Assembly: GCA_902363135.1 (NCBI GenBank) | Contig: CABIZF010000009.1 | Location: 1 to 64,000, forward strand | Source: Lachnospiraceae bacterium | GTDB lineage: Bacteria; Bacillota; Clostridia; Lachnospirales; Lachnospiraceae | DNA length: 64,000 nucleotides | Direction of reading: 5' to 3' | In this document: piece after piece, positions 27,932-37,162 of the stretch | Position numbering within the stretch: the first letter of the stretch is position 1 | How the letters are laid out: each line of letters starts with the position of its first letter | The notes under the pieces: model-generated | What the model saw: the letters and a program-made list of their open reading frames with translations, nothing else | What the model was told of the DNA's origin: nothing | Database searches by the model: none | Translations under genes and position numbers: made by a program

Positions 27932-28063
27932 TTACGCTTCCAGATCCGACGCGCAGTGCGGATACTTGACCGCATCCTTGTGGATCTCGGACTTGCAGTA
28001 CGAACAGATCTTGGTCGTGACCTCCGGCTCTGGCTGCGGAGCCGGACGGTGCAGCCTGTTCAT
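27932..28063 (-). CDS. 43-residue zinc-ribbon-like microprotein
   Basis: A short ORF on the minus strand starts at 28063 with aggaaagaagg upstream and ends at 27932. The product has a Pro-rich N-terminus and then ICSYCKSEIHKDAVKYPHC near residues 19-37. This resembles the C-terminal zinc knuckles found on many Firmicute proteins such as MscL, except the third Cys is replaced by Tyr. It lies 30 bases after prs and before a terminator, so it is likely the last gene of that operon. It could also be a relic of a larger zinc-ribbon protein. Confidence 0.5.
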   Translation of the reverse strand: MNRLHRPAPQPEPEVTTKICSYCKSEIHKDAVKYPHCASDLEA

Positions 28064-28093
28064 ACTCTTTCTACCTTCTTTCCTTACAGGCAC

Positions 28094-29281
28094 TTATTTT
28101 TTCGGACTGCGGTGCTTTGCGAGGAAGTTGTTGATACGGTCGGACGGATTGAGCAGGTCACTGATCGAGCCATCGTGATTTAAGGTATCGATCAGAAGTG
28201 CGATGTATTTGCTCATGTCGCATCCGGTGTAGTACGGCTTCTCCAGAAGCTCCGGCGCCTGGTAGACAAGGTTTGTCGTGAGCATCGCGTGGAACAGACC
28301 ATCCTCATAGGCACGGTCAAATTTTTCAAAACCGCTGGTGAACAGTCCGAAGGTCGCACAGATAAAAATCCGGCCTGCGTTGCGCTTCTTCAGCTCGCGT
28401 GCGACGTCAATCATGCTGTCTCCTGAGGAGATCATATCGTCGATGATGACAACGTCTTTGCCACTTAAATCAGATCCGAGGAACTCATGGGCCACGATCG
28501 GATTGCGACCGTCTATCACGTGTGCGTAGTCGCGGCGTTTGTAGAACATACCCATATCGACACCAAGAATGTTCGCCATATAGATCGCACGGCTGGCAGC
28601 GCCCTCATCCGGGCTGATAATCATCAGATGATCGGAATCGGTCTGAATATCCGGAGCCGCACGGTAAAGTCCCTTGATGAACTGGTAGACCGGCTGGATC
28701 GTCTCAAAGCCGTGCAGAGGGATCGCATTCTGCACCCGCGGGTCGTGTGCGTCAAAGGTGATAATATTTTCCACACCCATTTTTACGAGCTCTTGCAGGG
28801 CGAGTGCACAGTCCAGCGACTCACGGCCATTGCGCTTGTGCTGGCGGCTCTCGTAGAGGAACGGCATGATGACGTTGATCCGGCGCGCTTTTCCGCCAAC
28901 GGCTGCGATGATGCGCTTCAGATCCTGAAAATGATCGTCCGGAGACATGTGGTTCGTATATTTTCCAACGGAGTAGGTCAGGCTGTAGTTGCAGACATCT
29001 ACGAGCAGATAGAGATCCGCGCCGCGGACAGAATCTTTGATGACACCTTTTGCCTCTCCGGATCCAAAACGAGGAACACTGGCATTGATCAGATAGGAGT
29101 CCCGTGCGTAGGTGCGCAGCTGAGGGCTGTCCAGATGCTCATGCTCCCGTTCCTTTCTCCATTCGACGATGTGGGCGTTGATCTTATTGCCGAGCGCCTC
29201 ACAGCTCTTCAGGGAAATGATTCCGAGTTCACCGACCGGAATCGTTTCAAGGTTGCGTTCATAACCAGATTGGAATTCCAT
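28094..29281 (-). CDS. prs: Ribose-phosphate pyrophosphokinase
   Basis: PRPP synthase activates ribose 5-phosphate with ATP for nucleotide, His and Trp synthesis. The 395-residue protein is the long clostridial form, with an N-terminal extension of about 60 residues. It shows DSVRGADLYLLVD, the PRPP loop VVIIDDMISSGDSMIDVA and ISPDEGAASRA. Some positions differ from canonical Prs, and this long class is less studied. The start at 29281 has a cggagga site. It is the fourth gene of a minus-strand run murC, dnaD, dnaI-like, prs. Confidence 0.93.
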   Translation of the reverse strand: MEFQSGYERNLETIPVGELGIISLKSCEALGNKINAHIVEWRKEREHEHLDSPQLRTYARDSYLINASVPRFGSGEAKGVIKDSVRGADLYLLVDVCNYSLTYSVGKYTNHMSPDDHFQDLKRIIAAVGGKARRINVIMPFLYESRQHKRNGRESLDCALALQELVKMGVENIITFDAHDPRVQNAIPLHGFETIQPVYQFIKGLYRAAPDIQTDSDHLMIISPDEGAASRAIYMANILGVDMGMFYKRRDYAHVIDGRNPIVAHEFLGSDLSGKDVVIIDDMISSGDSMIDVARELKKRNAGRIFICATFGLFTSGFEKFDRAYEDGLFHAMLTTNLVYQAPELLEKPYYTGCDMSKYIALLIDTLNHDGSISDLLNPSDRINNFLAKHRSPKK

Positions 29282-29342
29282 TTTAATCCTCCGTGTTTGC
29301 TGACATTTTACGAGGTTATTTTACCCGCAAAACATGGTTTGG

Positions 29343-30356
29343 TCAAGGCATCGTTTTGCGGGGGGACAGTTTTTTCTGAATCCGGATGTCGTCACCGAAG
29401 AGCCGCAGCATCTGATAATTGCTGGAGATGCGGGAGAAGATGCGCTCTGAATATGTGTCGGCAAACGTACCAAGCGTCAAATTCGTGGAGATCAGCGTAC
29501 TTCTGCGGCGCAGGATCCGTTCATTCAGGATCAGAAAAAGCTGTGAGGAGACGAAAGAGTTTACAAGCTCTGTCCCCAGGTCATCGATGATCAGAAGGTC
29601 GCATTCAAAAATGTGCTGCTGCAGTTCTTTTGCACGGTCTTCTGAGGAACGGCCGAAGGTCGTTTCAGCAAAGCGTTCGAAGAGCCGGAAAGCAGAAAAA
29701 TAGATGACGGAATGGGCGCTTTCGATCAGTTCCTTTGCAATACAGTGTGACAGAAAGGTCTTTCCGAGTCCGGTGTTGCCGTAGAGAAACACATTTTCAA
29801 AGCTGCGGTCGAAGTCCTGCACGAAACGGCGGCATTCGGTAAGGGCATATCTGGCACAGTCCCTTGCGCTGAGTCCGGTGACAGGATCAGTCTGCTCTGC
29901 AGAATAATAGTCAAGAGAGAAGGCAGAGAAGGTTTCTTCTTTTAAAAGCTCCTTCAGATTCGACTGGGCATAGAGCAGATCTAAAGTGGCCTGCCGGAAG
30001 CAGTGACATTTTTTTGTGCCGATATATCCGGTATCCTGACAGTCCGGGCAACGGTAAGTCATCTGCAGATAATCAGACGGATATCCGGCGGAAGTAAGAA
30101 TCTCGCTGCGGCGTTTTGAGAGTGCGGTGATCGACTGCTGCAGTGTGGCTACGGCGTCCTTACCTGCAGGAGTATCCGAGAGCAGTTGTCTTGCACAGGC
30201 AGTGCTTGCCGAGGCGATCTTCCGGTCGATTTCTGAAAATTCCGGAAATTTTCCGTAGATCTCTTCCTGCCTAGCTGAGAGTTCCTGCTGATCCTTTGCC
30301 TGCTGGCGCTGGTAGTCCCGCATAATTGTATCATATTGTGTGTTTGTCAATCCCAT
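29343..30356 (-). CDS. DnaI/DnaC-like helicase loader ATPase
   Basis: A 337-residue AAA+ protein. The N-terminal half is helical and has a zinc knuckle (YRCPDCQDTGYIGTKKCHC, about 108-126). The C-terminal half carries Walker A GNTGLGKTFLSHC, Walker B LLIIDDLGTE, sensor 1 STNLTL and the arginine-finger helix SRISSNYQML. In Firmicutes such proteins load the replicative helicase DnaB/DnaC. It lies 10 bases after dnaD, a conserved primosome pairing. Start 30356 has a gagaggt site. Confidence 0.92.
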   Translation of the reverse strand: MGLTNTQYDTIMRDYQRQQAKDQQELSARQEEIYGKFPEFSEIDRKIASASTACARQLLSDTPAGKDAVATLQQSITALSKRRSEILTSAGYPSDYLQMTYRCPDCQDTGYIGTKKCHCFRQATLDLLYAQSNLKELLKEETFSAFSLDYYSAEQTDPVTGLSARDCARYALTECRRFVQDFDRSFENVFLYGNTGLGKTFLSHCIAKELIESAHSVIYFSAFRLFERFAETTFGRSSEDRAKELQQHIFECDLLIIDDLGTELVNSFVSSQLFLILNERILRRRSTLISTNLTLGTFADTYSERIFSRISSNYQMLRLFGDDIRIQKKLSPRKTMP

Positions 30357-30366
30357 AATTTACCTC

Positions 30367-31491
30367 TCAGGTGTGCTGTCCGAGCAGCTGCTTTTCCAGT
30401 GCGGTGTAATCATAACCGCGCTGCGCAAAATTGTTGAAGCGGTTGCCCTGCGGTGTATCCTGCTTTTTCATCGCCTGCTTTTGCTGCTGTTCTTCTTCAC
30501 GCTCCTGATCAAGCCTGCGGACATCCGACAGCGATGTGACCTTGTTCTTTTTCCAGCGCTGCAGAATTTTATCTGCATACTGGAAGCTTGGCTGGTGAAT
30601 CTGGCTGATCGTACGGTTACAGGCCTCCAGGATCACCTCAAGCGAGAATGCATAGTCATTGAGCCAGCGTGCCATCAGTTCCGTCTCAGGTGCAGCCGGA
30701 CTGCGCCCCTTGATTCCGAAGGCATTCAGAATCGTGTAATAGTTCTTATTATAAGAGCTGGATTCCTGGCGGGCCTGTGCGACTGTAGAGATCCCGGATT
30801 CCGCCCATGAAAGTGCGATCTTGCGCATGTAGTGGCGGCTGAAGGTCCCTTTGGAGACGCAGTATTCGATCAGGTATTCAATCAGGTCCGGAGAAAATTT
30901 TAACGTATCATAATAATAGATGAATTCAGACTGCTCGGAGGAGTTCAGAGGGCGCTGCAGATACTGTTCGGCAATGAAGAAGAGCTGGCGCACTTCTTTT
31001 TGCTCACTAAGCGCCGCGAGCTGCTCCCGGCTCATTACGGCGGCAGGCTCCGGCTCTTTTGCAGCGGCTGCTTCCTTCTGGCGTACTTCTGTCGCTGCGG
31101 CGTATCCGATCATGCGCTCTGTCACGCGCCCAAGCTCCGGGGAAGCAGCTGTAGCAGCCGATGTGCGCAACGGGTCGGCTTCGGGTGGTGCCTCCTCCTG
31201 CGTTGTGGGCAGGTCGGAGAAGGTGATGGAGATCAGGTCTCCGTGAGTATTCATTTTGAGATGTACAAGATCCTGCTTTTCCCAGTAGAGCAGTGCACGA
31301 CGGATATCATTTTCCGTATGCTCCAGCACATCTGCGATCGAAGAGAGCGAGAGCTCACGGCCGGTATTGGCACAGCGCAGAAGGTACAGATAGACCTTGA
31401 CAAATTCTCCGTTCGCCTGTGGCATGTACTGATCTATAAACGTATTTTTTACGACTGTTACGCCTTCCGGAGTATCCGTGTAAATTTTCAT
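30367..31491 (-). CDS. DnaD-domain replication initiation protein
   Basis: A 374-residue primosomal protein. Residues 1-100 form a winged-helix domain (GEFVKVYLYLLRCANTGREL) and the C-terminal half contains DnaD-like DDBH2 helices ending with a basic tail. DnaD remodels DNA and recruits the helicase loader during replication initiation or restart. The ATG at 31491 is chosen because agggag is 11 bases upstream; a GTG at 31503 overlaps that site. The 358-base region upstream holds a cluster of DnaA-box-like sequences, hinting at DnaA control. Confidence 0.9.
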   Translation of the reverse strand: MKIYTDTPEGVTVVKNTFIDQYMPQANGEFVKVYLYLLRCANTGRELSLSSIADVLEHTENDIRRALLYWEKQDLVHLKMNTHGDLISITFSDLPTTQEEAPPEADPLRTSAATAASPELGRVTERMIGYAAATEVRQKEAAAAKEPEPAAVMSREQLAALSEQKEVRQLFFIAEQYLQRPLNSSEQSEFIYYYDTLKFSPDLIEYLIEYCVSKGTFSRHYMRKIALSWAESGISTVAQARQESSSYNKNYYTILNAFGIKGRSPAAPETELMARWLNDYAFSLEVILEACNRTISQIHQPSFQYADKILQRWKKNKVTSLSDVRRLDQEREEEQQQKQAMKKQDTPQGNRFNNFAQRGYDYTALEKQLLGQHT

Positions 31492-31557
31492 AATTGCATT
31501 CACTCCCTGATTATGTCAAGCGGTAGGGTATTCCCGCGAGCACTTTACGTTTTGAGA

Positions 31558-31580
31558 CGCCCTGTAAAGCATGCAGGGCG
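31558..31580 (-). promoter_or_regulatory. Hairpin in the dnaD leader
   Basis: A 7-bp perfect stem (cgccctg/cagggcg) with a 9-base loop lies between the proposed -10 and the dnaD start. There is no T run, so it may be an operator or an mRNA structure. Confidence 0.35.
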
Positions 31581-31589
31581 CTGCCTTTA

Positions 31590-31598
31590 AGTATAGCA
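31590..31598 (-). promoter_or_regulatory. Extended -10 promoter of the dnaD-dnaI-prs operon
   Basis: On the minus strand the sequence reads TGc-TATACT, a good extended -10, about 95 bases before the dnaD ATG. No clear -35 is seen at 16-18 bases. Confidence 0.45.
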
Positions 31599-31651
31599 TA
31601 TCCGTGAACAAAAGAGAACAGCAAATTCAGTGAGGAATGCGGATTCACCGT

Positions 31652-31849
31652 TGTGGAAAGAGAAAAAGTGCATAAAGTGGACAATGTGGACAACCTGCGA
31701 AAACGGTTGACGATAATAGGATAAAAAACAGGAGAAAAGGCAAAAAAGAAGGAAAAATGTCAAATACTTATGTAAATTATATTTTCCACAAAAAAATCCA
31801 CATGCCGGTGCACGGAAAATGTGCATAAGCATGTGGATAGTGTGGATAA
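31652..31849. promoter_or_regulatory. Cluster of DnaA-box-like sites
   Basis: Compared with TTATCCACA (or TGTGGATAA), there is a perfect site at 31841-31849. One-mismatch sites lie at 31685-31693, 31782-31790, 31820-31828 and 31832-31840. Two-mismatch sites lie at 31652-31660, 31676-31684 and 31794-31802. Three of them (31820, 31832, 31841) are head to tail within 30 bases. The rightmost overlaps the end of murC. Confidence 0.6.
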
Positions 31850-33226
31850 CTACATTCCAAGCAGATTTTCTCCAATTTTTACAACGTCTCCGGCGCCCAT
31901 AGTTATCAACAGATCCCCGGGGACACAGTTTTCCAGAAGAAAATTCTCAATTTCGTCAAAGGTGCGGAAATACCAGGCATCTTTTCCCATTGCAGCAAGA
32001 CGCTTGCGGATATCATCTGAGCTGATGCCGAGCGTATCGGTCTCACGTGCCGCATAAATGTCAGCGAGTACAATTTTATCTGCCAGTGAAAGCGCCTCGG
32101 CGAAATCATCAAGCAGCGCCTTGGTCCGCGTGTAGGTGTGTGGCTGGAAGACACACCATACATGCTTGCATGGAAAATTCTTTGCCGCGCGCAGGGTCGC
32201 TTTGATCTCGGTCGGGTGATGTGCGTAGTCATCAATAATCGTCACGCCACCAATGACGCCTTTTTTCTGGAAACGTCGGTCTGTGCCGTGGAAGCTCAAG
32301 AGCCCATCGGCCATGACGGAAGCCGGGATGCCGAGCAGATCGCCGGATGCAAGTGCGGCGACGGCATTTGAGACATTGTGCTCACCCGGAACAGAAAGGG
32401 CGAAATGTCCGAGCATGGTGCCTTCCTTTACAAGATCAAAGCTTCCGCATCCGAGCTCATCGTAGGAGACATTCTGAGCCTGATACGCTCCGGAATCGAT
32501 GCCAAAGGTCACGATACGGCAGGAAAGACCGTCCGTGATCTCGGAAAGGTTCGGGATAGCGGCATTGATGATAAGAGTACCGTCTGCCGGGAGCTTTTTG
32601 GCAAAGAGACGGAAGGAGTGGCGGATATCATCGAGATCTTTAAAGAAGTCAAGGTGATCTGCATCAATGTTCAGGATAATAGCCTGTTTCGGATACAGAG
32701 AAAGGAAGCTGTTCGTATATTCACAGGCTTCCGTGATAAAATTGTCGGAATGGCCGATCCGGACGTTTCCCCCGATCGACGGAAGAATGCCGCCGACTGA
32801 GATCGTCGGATCCATATCTGCGCCCATCAGGATATGGGAGAGCATGGAAGTCGTTGTCGTTTTCCCGTGTGTTCCGGATACGGCGATCGGCATCTTGTAG
32901 TTCTGCATCAGCTCTCCGAGCAGCTCTGCGCGGGTTAGCATCGGGATATTGGCTGCTTTGGCCGCGGCAAATTCCGGGTTGTCCGGATGAATAGCCGCTG
33001 TGTAGACGACAACATCGATGTCCGGTGTGATATTGGCTGCGCTTTGCGGATAATGAATCGTAGCGCCCATGCCGGTCAGCCAGTCTGTGAGCGGAGATTC
33101 TTTCGAGTCCGATCCGGATACCGGGAAGCCACGCTTCAGAAGGACTGCTGCAAGACCGCTCATGCTGATGCCGCCGATACCGATAAAATGAATATGTACA
33201 GGTATTTCATAATTTATTTGATACAT
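31850..33226 (-). CDS. murC: UDP-N-acetylmuramate--L-alanine ligase
   Basis: MurC adds the first amino acid, L-alanine, to UDP-MurNAc in cytoplasmic peptidoglycan precursor synthesis. The 458-residue protein has the Rossmann-like N-terminus HFIGIGGISMSGLA, the ATP loop GTHGKTTTTSML, the central ITEACEYTNSFL and DADHLDFF segments and the C-terminal IDDYAHHPTEI. The start at 33226 has an aaaggag site 11 bases ahead. It heads the minus-strand run containing the replication genes. Confidence 0.96.
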   Translation of the reverse strand: MYQINYEIPVHIHFIGIGGISMSGLAAVLLKRGFPVSGSDSKESPLTDWLTGMGATIHYPQSAANITPDIDVVVYTAAIHPDNPEFAAAKAANIPMLTRAELLGELMQNYKMPIAVSGTHGKTTTTSMLSHILMGADMDPTISVGGILPSIGGNVRIGHSDNFITEACEYTNSFLSLYPKQAIILNIDADHLDFFKDLDDIRHSFRLFAKKLPADGTLIINAAIPNLSEITDGLSCRIVTFGIDSGAYQAQNVSYDELGCGSFDLVKEGTMLGHFALSVPGEHNVSNAVAALASGDLLGIPASVMADGLLSFHGTDRRFQKKGVIGGVTIIDDYAHHPTEIKATLRAAKNFPCKHVWCVFQPHTYTRTKALLDDFAEALSLADKIVLADIYAARETDTLGISSDDIRKRLAAMGKDAWYFRTFDEIENFLLENCVPGDLLITMGAGDVVKIGENLLGM

Positions 33227-33685
33227 AGTTTTAGTCGCTCCTTTTAGGTTGGTTGCTGCTGTTTAAATCCAGTTATACAATATCCATTATACACATATTT
33301 TTTCAAAAGGGAAAGCTCGTTTTCCGGATGGGAGGAAAACATATTGGATGATTGGCAAAATAACGAAAAAAAGGTGCTGTTTTGGTGAGAAACGAAAGTT
33401 ATTTTCGTAAATAAAAAGGATGGTGATAGCAAAAATGCACAAAAAATAGAGAAAAAACAAGAAAACTGTCGCACATATATGATAGCGTTGTGAAACCTAA
33501 AAAACAGGAAATTAAGCTATTTATGATAAAAAAATAAAAAAAATTAACAAAAACTTGTAAAAAATGTTCGCTATTTACGAAACATGTGTTATAATAAACA
33601 AGAGCAACTATTCAGAACCGTACAGTTCACACATTTGTACGCATTCAGGAATCGTTTCGAAAAATATACTTCAAGGGGTGATACC
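33227..33685. other. AT-rich divergent intergenic region
   Basis: The 459 bases between murC (-) and glgC (+) are notably A-rich and contain no supported gene. A TATAAT-like -10 for murC may lie at 33286-33291 on the minus strand. A clear extended -10 for glgC is at 33587-33595. The long A/T tracts (33360-33560) could bend DNA or act as UP elements. Confidence 0.5.
33587..33595 (+). promoter_or_regulatory. Extended -10 promoter of glgC-glgD
   Basis: TG-t-TATAAT is a perfect extended -10, about 90 bases before the glgC GTG. A long A/T tract lies just upstream. The glgC mRNA would carry a leader of about 85 bases. Confidence 0.6.
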
Positions 33686-34960
33686 GTGGTTAAAAAAGAG
33701 ATGATCGCTATGCTTCTGGCCGGTGGCCAGGGCAGCCGACTTGGGGTACTGACTTCCAAAGTTGCCAAACCGGCAGTTGCATTTGGAGGCAAGTACCGTA
33801 TCATTGATTTTCCACTGAGCAATTGTATTAATTCCGGTATAGATACAGTCGGCGTGCTGACACAGTACCAGCCGCTTCGATTGAATACGCATATAGGAAT
33901 CGGAATTCCGTGGGATCTTGATAAAAATGTAGGTGGAGTGACTGTACTGCCGCCGTATGAAAAAGTAGGAAAGACAGAGTGGTATACCGGTACCGCAAAT
34001 GCGATTTACCAGAATCTCGCATATATGGAGTCCTTCAATCCGGATTATGTACTGATTCTTTCCGGAGATCATATTTACAAAATGGATTATGAAGTGATGC
34101 TGGATTTTCACAAAGCACACAATGCGGATGTCAGTATCGCGGTGATGCCGGTTCCGCAAGAAGAGGCCAGCCGTTTCGGTATTGTCGTGACAGATGAGAC
34201 CGGACGGATTACGGAGTTTCAGGAAAAGCCGGCTCATCCAAAGAGCAATCTTGCTTCGATGGGTATCTACATATTTACATGGAAGGCATTAAAAGAGGCA
34301 TTGATCGCCCTGTCTGAGCAGAACAATTGTGATTTCGGAAAGCATGTGATTCCGTATTGTCATGAAAAGGGCGAGCGCCTAGTCGCGTATGAGTATAATG
34401 GCTACTGGAAGGATGTCGGGACACTCGGTTCTTACTGGGAAGCCAATATGGAGCTGATTGACATTATTCCGGAGTTCAATCTTTATGAAGAATTCTGGAA
34501 AATTTATACGAAAAACGATATTCTTCCACCGCAGTATATTTCAGAGGATGCGGTACTGGATCGTTGCCTGATCGGTGATGGCACAGAGGTGTACGGTGAG
34601 GTACACAATTCCATCATCGGCTGTGGAGTTGTGATTGAGAAGGGTGCAATCGTCCGGGATTCGATTATCATGCAAAATGCGGTGATCAAAGAAGGAGCCG
34701 TGATCGATAAGGCGATTATCGCGGAGCAGGCTGTGATCGGAGAGCGTGCGCAGCTTGGTGTGGGTGAGGAAGTCCCGAACAAGGTAAAGCCTGCTGTCTA
34801 TGCATTTGGACTGACAGTGATTGGAGAGAAGGCGGTTGTTCCGCCGGATGTAAAGATCGGAAAGAATACCGCTGTCACAGGCATTACGATTCCGGAGGAT
34901 TATCCGGATGGAGTGCTCGCAAGCGGTGAGACTTTGGATAAGGCAGGTGATGTGGCATGA
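33686..34960 (+). CDS. glgC: Glucose-1-phosphate adenylyltransferase, catalytic subunit
   Basis: GlgC makes ADP-glucose, the committed step of glycogen synthesis. The 424-residue protein has the nucleotidyltransferase signature [44 protein letters not shown] and [12 protein letters not shown]. The C-terminal left-handed beta helix follows. The GTG at 33686 is chosen because aagggg lies eight bases upstream and the protein then begins like relatives; an upstream ATG would add 34 residues without homology. The stop overlaps the glgD start by four bases. No glgA or glgB is in the window. Confidence 0.95.
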   Translation: MVKKEMIAMLLAGGQGSRLGVLTSKVAKPAVAFGGKYRIIDFPLSNCINSGIDTVGVLTQYQPLRLNTHIGIGIPWDLDKNVGGVTVLPPYEKVGKTEWYTGTANAIYQNLAYMESFNPDYVLILSGDHIYKMDYEVMLDFHKAHNADVSIAVMPVPQEEASRFGIVVTDETGRITEFQEKPAHPKSNLASMGIYIFTWKALKEALIALSEQNNCDFGKHVIPYCHEKGERLVAYEYNGYWKDVGTLGSYWEANMELIDIIPEFNLYEEFWKIYTKNDILPPQYISEDAVLDRCLIGDGTEVYGEVHNSIIGCGVVIEKGAIVRDSIIMQNAVIKEGAVIDKAIIAEQAVIGERAQLGVGEEVPNKVKPAVYAFGLTVIGEKAVVPPDVKIGKNTAVTGITIPEDYPDGVLASGETLDKAGDVA

Positions 34961-36075
34961 GAGCGGTAGGTATTATTCTTGCAGGTGGCAACAGTTTCCG
35001 GATGAAGGAGCTGTCGAACAAACGGGCAATTGCCGCAATGCCGATTGCCGGGAGCTTCCGCAGCATTGACTTTGCCCTGAGCAGTATGTCGAATTCCAGT
35101 ATTCAGCGGGTAGCGGTGTTGACACAGTACAATTCCAGATCGCTGAATCAGCATCTGAGCTCTTCGAAATGGTGGGATTTCGGAAGAAAGCAGGGTGGAC
35201 TGTTCGTATTTCCGCCGATGGTTACTTCGGACAATGATTTCTGGTACCGCGGTACCGCAGATGCGATCCATCAGAACCTGGATTTCCTAAAGGAATGCCA
35301 TGAACCATACGTGGTCATTGCTTCCGGCGATTGTGTATATAAGCTGGACTATGCGAAGGTGCTGGAATACCATATCGCAAAGAAGGCAGATATCACGGTT
35401 GTATGTAAGGAACTGCCGAGCACGGAGGATGCGACCCGGTTTGGTGTGCTCAAGATGAACAGCGACAACCGCATTACTCAGTTTGACGAAAAGCCGATGG
35501 CAGCAATGTCACATACGATTTCATGCGGCATTTATGTGATCCGGAGGCGTCAGCTGATTGAGCTGATAGAGCGGTCGATAGAAGAGGGACGGCACGATTT
35601 CGTAAAGGATGTCCTGATCCGCTACAAAGACGTCAAGCGCATCTACGGATACAAGCTCGACAGCTACTGGAGCAATATCGCATCGGTGGAGTCCTATTAC
35701 AAGACGAACATGGATTTCCTGAAAAAGGAAGTCCGGGATTACTTCTTCAGGGAGTATCCGGATGTGCATTCCAAAGTGGACGATAATCCACCGGCCAAAT
35801 ATAATCCGGGCTGCCAGGTAAAGAACAGTCTGATTGCCAATGGTTCCATTATAAACGGATACGTGGAAAATTCTGTTATCTTCAAAAAAGTATTCGTTGG
35901 AGAGAACTGCGTCATCAAGAATTCGATTGTATTGAACGATGTATATCTTGGCGATAATGTGTACCTTGAAAACTGCATCGTGGAGAGTCGTGATACGATA
36001 CGGGCCAATACACGCTATGTCGGCGAGAAAGACATAAAGCTTGTGATCGAATCGAATGAACGGTATGTTCTGTAA
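34957..36075 (+). CDS. glgD: ADP-glucose pyrophosphorylase regulatory subunit
   Basis: A 372-residue paralogue of GlgC found next to it in Bacilli and Clostridia. In studied cases GlgD associates with GlgC and raises its activity. It retains [19 protein letters not shown] but lacks several catalytic residues of GlgC, including the GGQGSRL loop. It also has the beta-helix C-terminus. ATGA overlap with glgC indicates coupled translation. It ends 53 bases before spoVG. Confidence 0.93.
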   Translation: MRAVGIILAGGNSFRMKELSNKRAIAAMPIAGSFRSIDFALSSMSNSSIQRVAVLTQYNSRSLNQHLSSSKWWDFGRKQGGLFVFPPMVTSDNDFWYRGTADAIHQNLDFLKECHEPYVVIASGDCVYKLDYAKVLEYHIAKKADITVVCKELPSTEDATRFGVLKMNSDNRITQFDEKPMAAMSHTISCGIYVIRRRQLIELIERSIEEGRHDFVKDVLIRYKDVKRIYGYKLDSYWSNIASVESYYKTNMDFLKKEVRDYFFREYPDVHSKVDDNPPAKYNPGCQVKNSLIANGSIINGYVENSVIFKKVFVGENCVIKNSIVLNDVYLGDNVYLENCIVESRDTIRANTRYVGEKDIKLVIESNERYVL

Positions 36076-36128
36076 CGGACAGGATAAAGGAAAAGAAAAA
36101 TAGAATAAAAACCACGGGGGAAAGATGT

Positions 36129-36401
36129 ATGACGATAACCGACGTTAGAGTTAGGAAAGTTGCAAAGGATGGAAAAATGAAGGCAGTTGTTTCCATTACA
36201 CTGGATGAAGAGTTTGTAGTGCACGACATTAAAGTAATAGAAGGCGAGAAAGGGCTGTTCATCGCAATGCCAAGCCGCAAGGCAGCAGACGGTGAGTACC
36301 GCGACATCGCGCATCCAATCAATTCACACACAAGAGAGCGCATTCAGAAAGTGATTCTGGAGGAATACGCCAAGGCAACAGACCTTCCGGAGGAAGAGTA
36401 A
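36129..36401 (+). CDS. spoVG: SpoVG family RNA-binding regulator
   Basis: A 90-residue protein, full length for SpoVG. It opens [20 protein letters not shown] and has the conserved [20 protein letters not shown]. SpoVG proteins bind RNA or DNA and affect sporulation, virulence and cell division in several Firmicutes. The start has a gggggaaag site. A terminator follows at 36479-36507. Confidence 0.96.
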   Translation: MTITDVRVRKVAKDGKMKAVVSITLDEEFVVHDIKVIEGEKGLFIAMPSRKAADGEYRDIAHPINSHTRERIQKVILEEYAKATDLPEEE

Positions 36402-36478
36402 AACATCATGGGTTAGGCATCACATAATCTCCGTAAAAAATAGAACATAAACGATATTATACAAGAACAAAGAGAGAG

Positions 36479-36507
36479 GACCGACGCAGGAGCGTCGGCC
36501 CTTTTTT
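36479..36507 (+). terminator. Intrinsic terminator after spoVG
   Basis: ccgacgc (36481-36487) pairs with gcgtcgg (36492-36498), followed by a short run of C and then six T. Confidence 0.85.
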
Positions 36508-36573
36508 CTGAAATCTGATATACTTGGATTTGCTAAGAGGACAGGAGCAGGTCAGCGGAAGGAGATATATACA

Positions 36574-37041
36574 ATGTCATTACAAAAAGCGGAACAGTTT
36601 TTACAGAATAAAGGCTTTCTGGATCATGTGATCCGTCTGGAAGAGTCGACAGCAACCGTGGTGGAGGCTGCGGAGGCACTCGGTGTAGAGCCGGGACGGA
36701 TCGCGAAGACAATGTCATTTTTACAGGGAGAGCAGGCGGTGCTGATCCTGACTGAAGGAACGGCCCGTGTGGACAATCGCAAATATAAGGATACGTTTCA
36801 TATGAAGGCAAGGATGATTCCATTCGAGGAGGTCGAAGCGACCATCGGACATGCGCCGGGCGGAGTATGTCCGTTTGGAGTCCATGAGGGGATAGCCGTT
36901 TATTTGGATGAGAGCCTGAAGGCATTTGACACCGTTTACCCTGCTGCGGGCGATGACCATAGTGCAGTAAAGCTCACAATCGCGGAATTGGAGCAGGTAT
37001 GTGACGCAAAGGGATGGGTAGATGTCTGCAAAGCTCAGTAA
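36574..37041 (+). CDS. YbaK/EbsC-type aminoacyl-tRNA deacylase
   Basis: A 155-residue member of the Cys-tRNA(Pro)/prolyl-tRNA editing family. These proteins hydrolyse mischarged tRNAs in trans. It shows the conserved Lys in VDNRKYKDTF and the GGVCPFGV loop. The start at 36574 has an aaggagat site. It stands between two terminated units and probably has its own promoter near 36530. Which tRNA it edits cannot be told. Confidence 0.88.
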   Translation: MSLQKAEQFLQNKGFLDHVIRLEESTATVVEAAEALGVEPGRIAKTMSFLQGEQAVLILTEGTARVDNRKYKDTFHMKARMIPFEEVEATIGHAPGGVCPFGVHEGIAVYLDESLKAFDTVYPAAGDDHSAVKLTIAELEQVCDAKGWVDVCKAQ

Positions 37042-37056
37042 AACGGAAATCAGGAT

Positions 37057-37110
37057 TTTACACAAATCTGACATGAAAAACCAATCGATTTGACATATGC
37101 GAAGTATAAT
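37057..37110 (+). promoter_or_regulatory. PHO-box-like array and -10 upstream of ppk1
   Basis: TTTACA (37057), CTGACA (37068), aaccaa (37079) and TTGACA (37090) start exactly 11 bases apart. A TATAAT lies at 37105-37110. Bacillus PhoP binds TTAACA-like hexamers spaced 11 bases apart, in place of a normal -35. The target, polyphosphate kinase, fits phosphate control. The third hexamer is a poor match. Confidence 0.5.
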
Positions 37111-37162
37111 TTCCGAGTATGACCAAAAAATGATAGAGAAAAGTCAAGAAGGAATTATGCAG

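Larger units (their letters stand above)
31492..31849. other. Intergenic region with DnaA-box-like cluster and dnaD promoter
   Basis: These 358 bases lie between dnaD and murC, both on the minus strand. A hairpin (31558-31564 with 31574-31580, cgccctg/cagggcg) is in the dnaD leader. An extended -10 (TGc-TATACT, minus strand, 31590-31598) is upstream of it. From 31652 to 31849 lie eight sequences within two mismatches of the DnaA box, and an AT-rich stretch at 31755-31785. No gene is supported. Confidence 0.65.

Noticed and set aside
28487..29590. 367-codon plus-strand ORF
   Set aside because: Antisense shadow of prs and the dnaI-like gene.
31652..31849. Chromosomal origin oriC
   Set aside because: DnaA boxes are present, but dnaA, dnaN and other typical oriC neighbours are not in the window; kept only as a DnaA-box-like cluster.
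37090..37110. TTGACA followed by TATAAT as an ordinary promoter
   Set aside because: Spacing is only 9 bases; the hexamer fits better as one unit of a PHO-box-like array.
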